DNA of 15,252 nt from an uncultured Collinsella sp. (GTDB lineage: Bacteria; Actinomycetota; Coriobacteriia; Coriobacteriales; Coriobacteriaceae), in NCBI GenBank assembly GCA_905209765.1, contig CAJLUE010000041.1:1-15252 (forward strand), given 5' to 3'. The translations under genes were made by a program, and so were the position numbers. The first letter of the stretch is position 1; the number at the start of each line of letters is the position of its first letter. The notes below the pieces were generated by a model that worked only from the letters and a program-made list of their open reading frames with translations, was not told where the DNA came from and did not search any database. Shown here piece after piece: positions 5,566-13,399 of this stretch.

Positions 5566-5593
5566 ACTCGAGGCATCAAACGATGCCTCGAGT
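5566..5593 (-). promoter_or_regulatory. 12-bp hairpin between rel and the MBL gene
   Basis: ACTCGAGGCATC and its complement form a perfect 12-bp stem around a 4-nt loop, 20 nt before the MBL start codon and right upstream of its ribosome-binding site. There is no T-tract (TTCTATAG follows), so it is not a standard terminator. It may set mRNA processing or stability between the two cistrons, or be a leaky terminator that lowers MBL expression. Confidence 0.55.
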
Positions 5594-5629
5594 GTAGCGA
5601 ATATCGATAATGTGGCACGTTCGTCGCGA

Positions 5630-7990
5630 CTAAACGCGGCGCTTAAGCTGGGCTCCACCCTCGCCGGGCATCAGGCGGCGCGCGTCGTAGACCGAGTCAA
5701 CGCTGCTGATGGAGGCTAGCAGCGGATCCAGCCCACTCGCGTCCGAGATCTCGACCATAAAGCGTAGGGTTGCAATACCCTCGCGGTTGGTCGACGTGGC
5801 GGCAGAAAGGATATTGCCGCCCGCATCGCCAATGGCAATGGTGACATCCTTGAGCAGGCCCATGCGGTCCAGGCACTCGACCACGATCTCGACCTGGAAG
5901 AGGGTGTCGGCAGCGCCGTCCCACTCCACTTCGATCATGCGCTCGGGATGCTCCATAAGACCCTTGACGTTGGGACAGTTGGCGCGATGCACCGAAACGC
6001 CACGGCCGCGCGTGATGAAGCCGACGATATCGTCGCCCGTCACCGGATTGCAGCAATGCGCCAGACGGACCAGCAGCCCGCTATTGCTCTCACCCTTGAC
6101 GAGAATGCCGTTACTGGCGCTCTTGCCGCGCTTTTGCGGCTTGCGGTTGGAGCCGCGGGCCGGCTGCTTGACGACCTCGGCGATGGCTTCAGTCTTGGTG
6201 AGCTGCTCCTCGGGCTTGGGGTCCAAGATTTGCTCGACCTTGTTACCCACAGCGCGCGGGGCAACCTTGCCGGCGCCGACGGCGGCAAACAGGTCCTCGA
6301 GCTGCTTGTAGTTAAACTGCTCCGCCACGGCGTTGAGCGCACGCGTGGATCGCGGCGTAGAGATGCCATACCCGCGCTTGCGCAGGTCCTTGGCCAGTAT
6401 ATCGCGGCCGGCAGCAGCGTCATCGTCTTTGGTCGCGGCGGCGAAGTAACGGCGAATCTTTGACTTGGCCGAAGGTGTCTTGACGATCTTGAGCCAATCA
6501 CGCGACGGCTTGGAACTCTTGTTGGTAAGGATTTCAACGCGGTCGCCCGTCTTGATCTCGTGCGTGAGCGGGGCCACCGCACCGTTGATCTTAGCGCCGA
6601 CGCAGTGGTTGCCCACCTCGGTGTGAACGGCATAGGCAAAGTCGAGCGGCGTGGAGCCGGCACGAAGCGCCATAACCTCGCCCTTGGGCGTAAAGACGAA
6701 GATCTCTTGATCGAAGAGGTCGACCTTCAGCGAATGCAGGTATTCCTTGGCGTCCGTAATCTCGTCAGAAGCAGCCCAATCGAGCGAATGTTTGAGCCAG
6801 TTAATCTGGTCGTCCAGACGCTGGGCATCATTGGTCTTAGACGCAGACGATCCGCCCGACTTCTTATAGAGCCAGTGGGCGGCAATGCCGTACTCGGCCT
6901 GCTCATGCATCTCGTAGGTTCGAATCTGAATCTCGAGCGGGCGGGCCGTGGGGCCGATAACCGTCGTATGGAGCGACTGGTAGTTATTGACCTTGGGCAT
7001 GGCGATATAGTCTTTAAAGCGACCGGGCATGGGGTGCCACAGCGTATGCACCGCGCCGAGCGTGGAGTAGCAATCGCGCACCGAATGGGTAATAACGCGC
7101 AGCGCCACCAAATCGTAGATCTCGGAGAATTCCTTGCCCTTGCGCTTCATCTTTTGGTAGATGGACCAATAGTGCTTGGAACGGCCATTAATCTGGAAGC
7201 CCTCCAGGCCAATGCGGTTGAGCTCGTCGGCGAGCGTCTTGATGGTCTCGGCCAGATAGCGCTCGCGAACCTCGCGCGACTCAGCCACCATGCGCGCGAT
7301 GCGCTGGTAGGCGTCGGGCTCAAGGTAGAAGAAGGACAGGTCCTCGAGCTCCCATTTAATGGAGCTCATGCCCAGACGGTCGGCCAGGGGCGCATACACG
7401 TCCATGGTCTCGCGAGCCTTAAACAGGCGACGGTCCTCACGCAGGGCTGCAAGGGTGCGCATGTTGTGCAGACGGTCGGCAAGCTTAACGATAATGACGC
7501 GGATGTCCTTGGACATGGCGAGGAACATCTTGCGCAGCGTAAGCGCCTGCTTCTCGTCCATGCTGTCGACTTCGATGTTGGTGAGCTTGGTCACGCCATC
7601 GACGAGCTCGGCCACCGTATCGCCAAACAGGCCGGAAACATCGGCAAGCGAGGTCTCGGTATCCTCGACGGTATCGTGCAGCAGCGCGGCGCACACCACA
7701 TCGCAGTCCATCTTGAGGTCGGCCAAAATGATGGCCACCTCGACGGGATGGTTGATGTACATCTCACCCGAGCGGCGCTTTTGGTTGCAGTGCTTCTCGG
7801 CAGCAAAGCAATAGGCCTGCTCCACCTTAGAAAAGTCATCCTCATTCATATATTTGAGGCACAGGCGCTCCAGCTTGTCGTAGCTGTCCGCCATAATCTC
7901 GGGCGGCAGCTCATCGGCATGCTTATAGTGCTCCATCTCCGAAAACGGCTGGAGGGTGGAATCATGGGCGGTACGGGCTGCGGCATCCAT
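5630..7990 (-). CDS. rel: Bifunctional (p)ppGpp synthetase/hydrolase Rel
   Basis: Rel makes and destroys the alarmone (p)ppGpp that drives the stringent response, sensing stalled ribosomes. The 786-residue product has all the usual domains: an HD hydrolase at about 50-200 (His81, HDTVED at 105-110, LADRLHN at 170-176), so hydrolysis should be active; a synthetase at about 260-375 (GRSKHYWSIYQKM at 269-281, YIAMPKVNNYQSLH at 328-341); TGS at about 428-490; a Cys/His zinc-finger region (HCCNPVTGDD at 645-654, HRANCPN at 668-674); and a C-terminal ACT domain at about 697-772. The RFKD sequence at 324-327 is the RXKD motif of bifunctional Rel/SpoT enzymes rather than the EXDD of RelA. The ATG has AAGGGGAC 4 nt upstream. 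It follows recJ by 15 nt, so the two are translated from one message. Confidence 0.97.
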   Translation of the reverse strand: MDAAARTAHDSTLQPFSEMEHYKHADELPPEIMADSYDKLERLCLKYMNEDDFSKVEQAYCFAAEKHCNQKRRSGEMYINHPVEVAIILADLKMDCDVVCAALLHDTVEDTETSLADVSGLFGDTVAELVDGVTKLTNIEVDSMDEKQALTLRKMFLAMSKDIRVIIVKLADRLHNMRTLAALREDRRLFKARETMDVYAPLADRLGMSSIKWELEDLSFFYLEPDAYQRIARMVAESREVRERYLAETIKTLADELNRIGLEGFQINGRSKHYWSIYQKMKRKGKEFSEIYDLVALRVITHSVRDCYSTLGAVHTLWHPMPGRFKDYIAMPKVNNYQSLHTTVIGPTARPLEIQIRTYEMHEQAEYGIAAHWLYKKSGGSSASKTNDAQRLDDQINWLKHSLDWAASDEITDAKEYLHSLKVDLFDQEIFVFTPKGEVMALRAGSTPLDFAYAVHTEVGNHCVGAKINGAVAPLTHEIKTGDRVEILTNKSSKPSRDWLKIVKTPSAKSKIRRYFAAATKDDDAAAGRDILAKDLRKRGYGISTPRSTRALNAVAEQFNYKQLEDLFAAVGAGKVAPRAVGNKVEQILDPKPEEQLTKTEAIAEVVKQPARGSNRKPQKRGKSASNGILVKGESNSGLLVRLAHCCNPVTGDDIVGFITRGRGVSVHRANCPNVKGLMEHPERMIEVEWDGAADTLFQVEIVVECLDRMGLLKDVTIAIGDAGGNILSAATSTNREGIATLRFMVEISDASGLDPLLASISSVDSVYDARRLMPGEGGAQLKRRV

Positions 7991-8005
7991 CGAGGTCCCC
8001 TTCCC

Positions 8006-11000
8006 CTAGGCCCGCGGTACGATCGGGCGGTTAACTTTGGCTAGCATATCAGAAGCGCACGAATCGAGTGCCCAGCTCCGGAAAGCCGAGAACTCCATGC
8101 GCGAGCGCAAGCCCTCCAAATAGCGAATTGACCTGCTCAATTGCACACGGCCGGGGTTTTCGGCCATCGCGATGCGACGGGTGTCGTCAAACCCCGAAAC
8201 GCGACAGAAACCAAGCTCTTCAAAGATTCCCAGGCCGCTTTCCACCGAGCGCTCGTCGACCGGCGTGCGGGCATCGATGGCAAGGCACATCTGCGCGATG
8301 TCGATATCGCTCGCGCTAAACGAGTCGTCTCCGGTCTTGCCGCGGTTGGAGCGCCACATAGTCTGCAGCGCTCGATAGAGCGTGACAAGCTCGTCGCGCT
8401 CGGGCGCGTAGCAGTCGAGCAGGCGCTCGTTAATGCGAGCGTCACGCGACGAATAGAGCAAGTGAATCACGGCGGGTTGGCCGTCGCGACCGGCGCGTCC
8501 GCTCATCTGGTTAAATTCAATGCTGCCAAACGGCATGTGGTAGAGCACGACATGGCGAATATCGGGCAGGTTGACGCCCTCACCAAAGGCAGAGGTCGAA
8601 ACGATGCAGCTGAGGCTTCCGTCACGAAACGCTTCCTCAACACGGCGACGATCGGAGCGCGCAAGCCCCGCATTATAGAACGCGATGCGGGTCGCGCAAT
8701 CGGGCACCCGCTTGCGCAGCGTCTTGGCAAGCGTCACGGACTGATCACGCGAGTTGACGTAGATGACGGTCTTCTCCCCCGTCGCCACGATTGACACCAG
8801 GCGGTTCTCGCGGCTCGCAAGGTCTCGGTCATCCTCGAGCTGCAAGTTCTCGCGCACCGTCTCGTCGACCACCGTGCGGGTAATCGGTAGCACGCGGGCG
8901 AGCTCGGCCACAACCGGGGCCGTTGCGGTGGCAGTCGTGGCCAGAACGACCGGGTCGCCCAGGGCCTTGAGGATATCGGGCATGTCGAGATAGGCGCTGC
9001 GGTCGCCGCCCTTGGCAAGACCGGCATGATGCGCCTCGTCAATAACGACAAACCCGATGCGCCCCGAACGCGCAAAGCGGTCGCGGTGAATGGACAGGAA
9101 CTCGGGCGTCGTGAGCACGATGCCGGTGCGGCCCGAAGTCAAGCCGGCAAACACGTCATCGCGCGCCGCCTCCACGGTCTCGCCGGTCAGCACGCCTACG
9201 CCAATGCCGAGCGCGGCCATCGTCGACGAGAGGTGATAAGCCTGGTCGGCAACGAGCGCGCGCAGCGGATAGACAAAGATGCTCGCACGCCCACGAAGGA
9301 CCGCCTCGCGCGCGGCATGCACATGGAAGATAAGAGACTTGCCGCGCCCCGTTCCCATAACGGCCAGAACACTTTGGTGATCGGCCAGGGCATCGAGCGC
9401 CTCGACCTGCGCGCGGTGCGGCTGGTTCGAGCCGATAAAGCTATGGATAAGCGAGCGCGTCAGCTCGGTATAGGAAAGCTGGGCGAGCGTTTGGCGCTTG
9501 CGGGACTCCAGACGAAGACCGGCGTCCGCAGGCTCCACGCCGCGGCGAAGCTCACATGCCGGGTCGTCAACGCTGGGCGCCGTGGTATCGCGGACCAAGA
9601 CATCCTTGATCATGAGCTTTGGCTTTACGCGACCTTGCCAATGCTCGGCCACGGCCTCGAACACCAAATCGACGGCGCTATCGCAATTGATGAGCTTATC
9701 GATCTGCGGCACGCGGAACATAATGGCCGGCACACTCGCGGCGCCATCGGTCGCCACGAAGCGCATGTGCTCGCCGGTTTTGCCCACCACGGCTCGGTCG
9801 CACATTGTCACGCCCTCGGCCGCTAACAGCGGCACCTTATTGCCCTGGCCAAACGGCTCAAGACGGGAAATCTGCTCGATGGTCTCAATATTCAGCTCGG
9901 AGAGGTCGACGGTGGCGGCAACCTCGTCGGTGTCCTCAAAGTCCTCGGCGGGAAGCTCGGACAGCACGGCGGAAAGGCGACGACGGAACTCGTCGAGCTT
10001 GGACGCCTCGATGGTCACGCCCACCGCACCCGCATGCCCGCCGCGACGAATCAGCAGATCCGAGCAGCGTTCTACGGCGTCGAACAGGTTGACCTTGCCC
10101 ACCGAGCGACCCGAACCGCGAGCGATACCGTTTTCGATCGAGAACAGCAGCGCCGGCACGTGATAACGGTTGGTCAGGCGGCTCGCCACGATACCCTTAA
10201 CGCCCTCGTGCCAGCCCTCGCCACCCACGACGATTGCGCGACCGCCGTCATAGGTCTCCTCGACCTTTGCCATGGCATCGCGTGTGAGCTCCGCCTCGAT
10301 CTCGCGGCGCTGACGGTTGATCTCCTCGAGCTCGGCCGCCAGCGCGCTTGCCTCGATAGGATCGCGGGCAAGCAGCAGGTCGAGTGCCAGCTTGGGATCG
10401 GCCATGCGACCGGCAGCATTCAGACGAGGGATAAGCGAAAACGACAGGCCATCGGCCGTAATGCTAGAGAGGTCGGCCTTGGCAAGTGCGGCCAGCGCGA
10501 TATAGCCGGGACGAGCCGTCACGCGCATCTGCTGGATGCCCTCGGCGACCAGTGCGCGATTCTCGGGCGTGAGCGGCATCATGTCGGACACGGTGCCCAG
10601 CGCCGCGACCTCTATCAGCGAACGCCAATACGACGGCTTGCCCAGACGCTCGCCCAGGACCTGCACCAGCTTGAGTGCCACGCCGGCACCGGCAAGCTCG
10701 CGCGAGGGACCCTCGTCCTCGAGCTTGGGGTCGGTCAGGGGCACACCCTGCGGCACCTGGTCGGAGGGCTCGTGATGGTCCGTGACCACCAAATCGATTC
10801 CCAGGCTCTCCAGATAGGAGACCTCTTCCTTGGCGGCAATGCCGTTATCGACGGTCACGATCAGCTGAGGGCGAGCGAGCTCGTTAACGCGGTCGAGCGC
10901 CGCGCGCGAAAGACCGTAACCCTCGTCAAAGCGATGCGGAATAAACGGCGTGACATCGGCGCCAAACGTGCGCAGCGCCTCGGTCAACAGGCAGGTCGAC

Positions 11001-11293
11001 GTAATACCGTCAACGTCAAAATCGCCAAAGACCGCGATGTGCTCGTGGTTGCGAATAGCGCGCTCGACACGGTCGGCAACGACCGACATGCCCGGGATAA
11101 TGAGTGGGTCAGCCCAGTCGCGATCGAGCGAAGGCGTCAAAAACAGCTGGCCTTCCTCGATGGATGTAATGCCGTGCGCAACCATAATGCGCGCCACCAG
11201 CCCGGGTATGCCCAGGCCAGCCGAAAGCTCCTTTTCGAGCTCGGGGTTTTGCTGAGCGACCGCCCAGCGATGCGTCGTCTTAAGCGATGACAT
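8006..11293 (-). CDS. recJ: RecJ exonuclease fused to a RecQ-like superfamily 2 helicase
   Basis: This 1095-residue protein has two parts. Residues 1 to about 570 form a full RecJ 5'-3' single-strand DNA exonuclease: the DHH metal site (DFDVDG 91-96, DN 149-150, TDHHE 171-175, GTVSD 233-237), the DHHA1 domain with SGRS at 394-397 and GGHAGAVG at 418-425, and an OB-fold region to about 570. After a linker, residues 605-945 form an SF2 helicase of RecQ type: Walker A MGTGRGKS (646-653), DEAH (752-755), TTATAT (786-791), STSAFGEGVNLP (899-910) and the arginine-finger motif SGRAGRDG (931-938). I do not see a RecQ zinc site or HRDC; the last 150 residues are unassigned, perhaps a winged helix. Ordinary RecJ is about 550-800 residues. 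I chose ATG 11293 over the in-frame GTG at 11338 because it fits the family N-terminus. The stop lies 15 nt before rel. Confidence 0.93.
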   Translation of the reverse strand: MSSLKTTHRWAVAQQNPELEKELSAGLGIPGLVARIMVAHGITSIEEGQLFLTPSLDRDWADPLIIPGMSVVADRVERAIRNHEHIAVFGDFDVDGITSTCLLTEALRTFGADVTPFIPHRFDEGYGLSRAALDRVNELARPQLIVTVDNGIAAKEEVSYLESLGIDLVVTDHHEPSDQVPQGVPLTDPKLEDEGPSRELAGAGVALKLVQVLGERLGKPSYWRSLIEVAALGTVSDMMPLTPENRALVAEGIQQMRVTARPGYIALAALAKADLSSITADGLSFSLIPRLNAAGRMADPKLALDLLLARDPIEASALAAELEEINRQRREIEAELTRDAMAKVEETYDGGRAIVVGGEGWHEGVKGIVASRLTNRYHVPALLFSIENGIARGSGRSVGKVNLFDAVERCSDLLIRRGGHAGAVGVTIEASKLDEFRRRLSAVLSELPAEDFEDTDEVAATVDLSELNIETIEQISRLEPFGQGNKVPLLAAEGVTMCDRAVVGKTGEHMRFVATDGAASVPAIMFRVPQIDKLINCDSAVDLVFEAVAEHWQGRVKPKLMIKDVLVRDTTAPSVDDPACELRRGVEPADAGLRLESRKRQTLAQLSYTELTRSLIHSFIGSNQPHRAQVEALDALADHQSVLAVMGTGRGKSLIFHVHAAREAVLRGRASIFVYPLRALVADQAYHLSSTMAALGIGVGVLTGETVEAARDDVFAGLTSGRTGIVLTTPEFLSIHRDRFARSGRIGFVVIDEAHHAGLAKGGDRSAYLDMPDILKALGDPVVLATTATATAPVVAELARVLPITRTVVDETVRENLQLEDDRDLASRENRLVSIVATGEKTVIYVNSRDQSVTLAKTLRKRVPDCATRIAFYNAGLARSDRRRVEEAFRDGSLSCIVSTSAFGEGVNLPDIRHVVLYHMPFGSIEFNQMSGRAGRDGQPAVIHLLYSSRDARINERLLDCYAPERDELVTLYRALQTMWRSNRGKTGDDSFSASDIDIAQMCLAIDARTPVDERSVESGLGIFEELGFCRVSGFDDTRRIAMAENPGRVQLSRSIRYLEGLRSRMEFSAFRSWALDSCASDMLAKVNRPIVPRA

Positions 11294-11345
11294 AGGCGCC
11301 CACCCCCGATAGGGGCAGGTCGCCGCGATACCTCTCACGGTTCAT
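11280..11345 (-). CDS. Possible 21-residue leader ORF overlapping the recJ start
   Basis: In the recJ leader, an ATG at 11345 with AGAGGA 10-15 nt upstream opens a 21-codon frame beginning MNRERYRGDL and ending at a TAA (11282-11280) that overlaps the first codons of recJ in another frame. Such an overlap would couple recJ translation to the small ORF. The peptide resembles nothing I know, and the overlap alone could have arisen by chance, so I treat it as a candidate translational-coupling leader. Confidence 0.35.
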   Translation of the reverse strand: MNRERYRGDLPLSGVGAYVIA

Positions 11346-11401
11346 AGCGATGAGTCCTCTGTGTATGCCCGCTTCGGCAGGCAGATCTGTTGAACGGATT
11401 T

Positions 11402-11440
11402 ATTATACCGTGCAGTACGGACGCAAAACGCCGCAGTACG
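11402..11440 (-). promoter_or_regulatory. Promoter of the recJ-rel-MBL operon with paired direct repeats
   Basis: The minus strand carries a perfect TATAAT at 11407-11402, 56 nt upstream of the leader ORF. The -35 is weak (GTTTTG at a 16-nt spacing). The octamer GCAGTACG occurs twice, at 11412-11419 and 11433-11440, exactly 21 bp apart, so both copies lie on the same face of the helix and straddle the -35 region. This is the layout of an operator or activator site for a DNA-binding protein that I cannot name. Confidence 0.5.
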
Positions 11441-11472
11441 CCGCGGTTTCGGGAAACGATGCCGGTAATCGC

Positions 11473-11487
11473 CTCGAAATATTCGAG
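11473..11487. promoter_or_regulatory. 15-bp inverted repeat in the recJ/symporter divergent gap
   Basis: CTCGAA-ATA-TTCGAG is a perfect inverted repeat with 6-bp arms, set about 80 bp before the symporter ATG and upstream of the recJ promoter. It may be an operator serving either divergent gene. I found no clear sigma-70 promoter for the symporter in this gap; the best -10-like box is TAGCAT near 11519. Confidence 0.3.
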
Positions 11488-11569
11488 CGTTTCTGACGCA
11501 CGGACGCATGCGAGCGTCTAGCATATCCATTCAAAACGGATTCACGAGCAAAGGGAGTCACAAGAGTAT

Positions 11570-12568
11570 ATGAAGCAATGGGTTGGACTGGGCAAGTTTC
11601 TCGCGGGGCACATGCAGGTCATCGTTCCGATTTGCGTGGCGCTCGGTGTGCTCTTTCCCCAGCAGATCGGCGTACTTAAGCCCATCGTTCCCGCTCTCTT
11701 CGCCTTTATGACGTTCCAAGGCGCGCTCAGCAACACCTTCCACCAGGTAGCCGAGGTGTTCCGCCGTCCGCTGCACCTGGTCTTGGCGTTGCTCGTCTCG
11801 GCGGTGCTTATCCCTATCGCAGCTTATGCCATGGGATCGCTGTTCTTTGGCTCCAACCCCAACCTTGTCTGCGGCATCGTGCTCGAGTACAGCGTACCCG
11901 TGGCAGTCACTGCCTTTATGTGGATTAGCATGTTCGGCGGCAACGGCCCGCTCGCGCTCACCATTATCCTGACGTCCTCGGTTATCTCGCCTGTGACGAT
12001 TCCGCTCACGCTGAAGCTCTTGCTGGGTGCCACCGTCTCGATCGATGTGCCGAGCATGATGCAGGACATGGCCTTTATGATCGCCATCCCCGCCGTGCTC
12101 GGTATCGTCATTAACGAACTCACGCGCGGCTGGGGTCATGAGAAACTCTCCCCCGCGCTTTCGCCCGCCTGCAAGTTCATGATGATGGGTGTCATCGCGT
12201 CCAACTCCACCGCCATGAGCGAGTACGTGCTGCACATGAATGTTGAGCGCTTGGAAGTCGCCCTCTTTATTTTGGTCTTCGCCATCAGCGGCTTTGTCGT
12301 CGGTTTTCTGGTCGCCCGTGCGCTGCATCTGCCGTATAGCGAGACGACTACCATGTGCTTTACCTGCGGCATGCGTAACATCTCTTCGGGCGCCGTCATC
12401 GCCACGCAGTACTTTCCGGGCGAAGTCGTGTTCCCCGTCATGTGTGGCACGCTGTTTCAGCAGGTGCTGGCCTCGATTATCGGGCATCTCTTTGAGCGCC
12501 TGACCGGCGAGGAGCGCGCCAAACAGCGCAAGCGGGTCAAGGCCGGGCGCGACGCGATGGCACGCTAG
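11570..12568 (+). CDS. Bile acid:sodium symporter family transporter
   Basis: This 332-residue membrane protein matches the BASS (SBF) family, which couples sodium entry to uptake of organic anions. About nine or ten hydrophobic segments span the chain: roughly 14-33, 36-55, 68-92, 98-120, 125-150, 165-182, 200-220, 228-250 and 270-305. The two discontinuous-helix signatures appear as EYSVPVAVTAFMW (106-118) and CGMRNISSGAVIA (266-278). The tail is short and basic. Family members carry bile acids, pantothenate, pyruvate and other organic acids, so the substrate cannot be read from sequence; bile acids are an attractive guess for a gut organism but no more. The ATG has a distant GGGAG (12 nt). 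It is divergent from recJ and convergent with the GalT-like gene, with only 30 nt between their stop codons, so it is transcribed alone. Confidence 0.85.
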   Translation: MKQWVGLGKFLAGHMQVIVPICVALGVLFPQQIGVLKPIVPALFAFMTFQGALSNTFHQVAEVFRRPLHLVLALLVSAVLIPIAAYAMGSLFFGSNPNLVCGIVLEYSVPVAVTAFMWISMFGGNGPLALTIILTSSVISPVTIPLTLKLLLGATVSIDVPSMMQDMAFMIAIPAVLGIVINELTRGWGHEKLSPALSPACKFMMMGVIASNSTAMSEYVLHMNVERLEVALFILVFAISGFVVGFLVARALHLPYSETTTMCFTCGMRNISSGAVIATQYFPGEVVFPVMCGTLFQQVLASIIGHLFERLTGEERAKQRKRVKAGRDAMAR

Positions 12569-12598
12569 ACTGTCCGCATTGCGCGGGCGTTAGCCTTG

Positions 12599-13396
12599 CT
12601 ATACGAGCGTTTCCAGATGCGCGCGTAGGCGCTCAGCATCGATATCGAGCGTGGTCTCGGCATTGACCTGGGCCAAACGATAGCCCACAAAGTAGGGCGA
12701 TACCACCCAACGTGGCAGCGCCTTGGCAATGGTCCGACCGCCCAAGTGATAGAAGAACAAGTTGTATGACTCTGCGCGGCCGCCGTGGTGCTCGTGCAGG
12801 ATATAGCGCAGGGCCACCTGAATCGCATCGGCAAACAGGTCCGCTTCGGCTTGGTCGCGGGCGTCGTCGCTGGCGGCGATTCCCTGTGGAGCCGAGACGT
12901 TGACCTCAAAGAATCCCATGATCGGCTCGGTTGAGATGTTGACCGCGACCCTCCCGTGTCGCCAAACATCGATGCCTTCGAAGTTGGCGGGGGCTAGTGC
13001 TGCATAACCGTCCTCCCGCTCCAGACCCACAATCTGCATATGCGGATGGACGAGGCTGCCGCCCGAAAGCGGGCCTTTGTTCTTGTACATGAGCACACTG
13101 CGGTACTGTTGGGAATCAATCATCTGCTGCCAGCAGCCCAGGGCAAACCGCATCACATGATGCAGCTCATCCGGTTCATAGGTCACCAGGTCGGCGTCGT
13201 GATTGGCCGACTCGATCAATACGGTCTGACGGGTGGCCCGCAAGGTCTTGAACTTATTCTCGAGCCAGATGCAGTCACCATCGCGCTGGATGATATTGGC
13301 GAGCCCCTCCATGTCGCAAAAGGGGCACGCGGTACCAGGGCGACGATTATCGTCGGGCTTGCCGCTCGCCTGCTGAACGTCAAATACCAGCGCCAC
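12599..13396 (-). CDS. GalT-like HIT-superfamily protein (DUF4931 type)
   Basis: This 265-residue protein resembles galactose-1-phosphate uridylyltransferase and the DUF4931 family. A CPFC pair at 24-27 probably binds zinc, and HPHMQ at 117-121, after GGSLV, is the nucleotidyl-transfer active-site motif, with His119 as the expected nucleophile. YNLFFYHLGG (211-220) and RWVVSPYFVGYR (229-240) match the C-terminal half of GalT proteins. It is shorter than true GalT (about 340-350), and no galactose genes lie nearby, so the nucleotide and sugar or other acceptor are unknown. It begins with GTG, with GGAGG 8 nt upstream embedded in the end of cutC, 3 nt from the cutC stop, so the two are translationally coupled. 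Confidence 0.82.
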   Translation of the reverse strand: MALVFDVQQASGKPDDNRRPGTACPFCDMEGLANIIQRDGDCIWLENKFKTLRATRQTVLIESANHDADLVTYEPDELHHVMRFALGCWQQMIDSQQYRSVLMYKNKGPLSGGSLVHPHMQIVGLEREDGYAALAPANFEGIDVWRHGRVAVNISTEPIMGFFEVNVSAPQGIAASDDARDQAEADLFADAIQVALRYILHEHHGGRAESYNLFFYHLGGRTIAKALPRWVVSPYFVGYRLAQVNAETTLDIDAERLRAHLETLV

Positions 13397-13399
13397 GGG

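Noticed and set aside
6560..8044. Long plus-strand open frame (494 codons) opposite rel
   Set aside because: It is entirely antisense to the well-supported rel gene. Long antisense frames are expected from GC3-rich codon bias, and the translated sequence shows no domain.
10034..11290. Long plus-strand open frame (418 codons) opposite recJ
   Set aside because: Antisense shadow of the RecJ domain; low-complexity Arg/Ala/Gln-rich translation and no supporting ribosome-binding site.
11558..12487. Minus-strand open frame (309 codons) opposite the symporter
   Set aside because: The His/Asp/Arg-rich translation is the usual mirror of a hydrophobic membrane protein; the plus-strand gene has clear family motifs.
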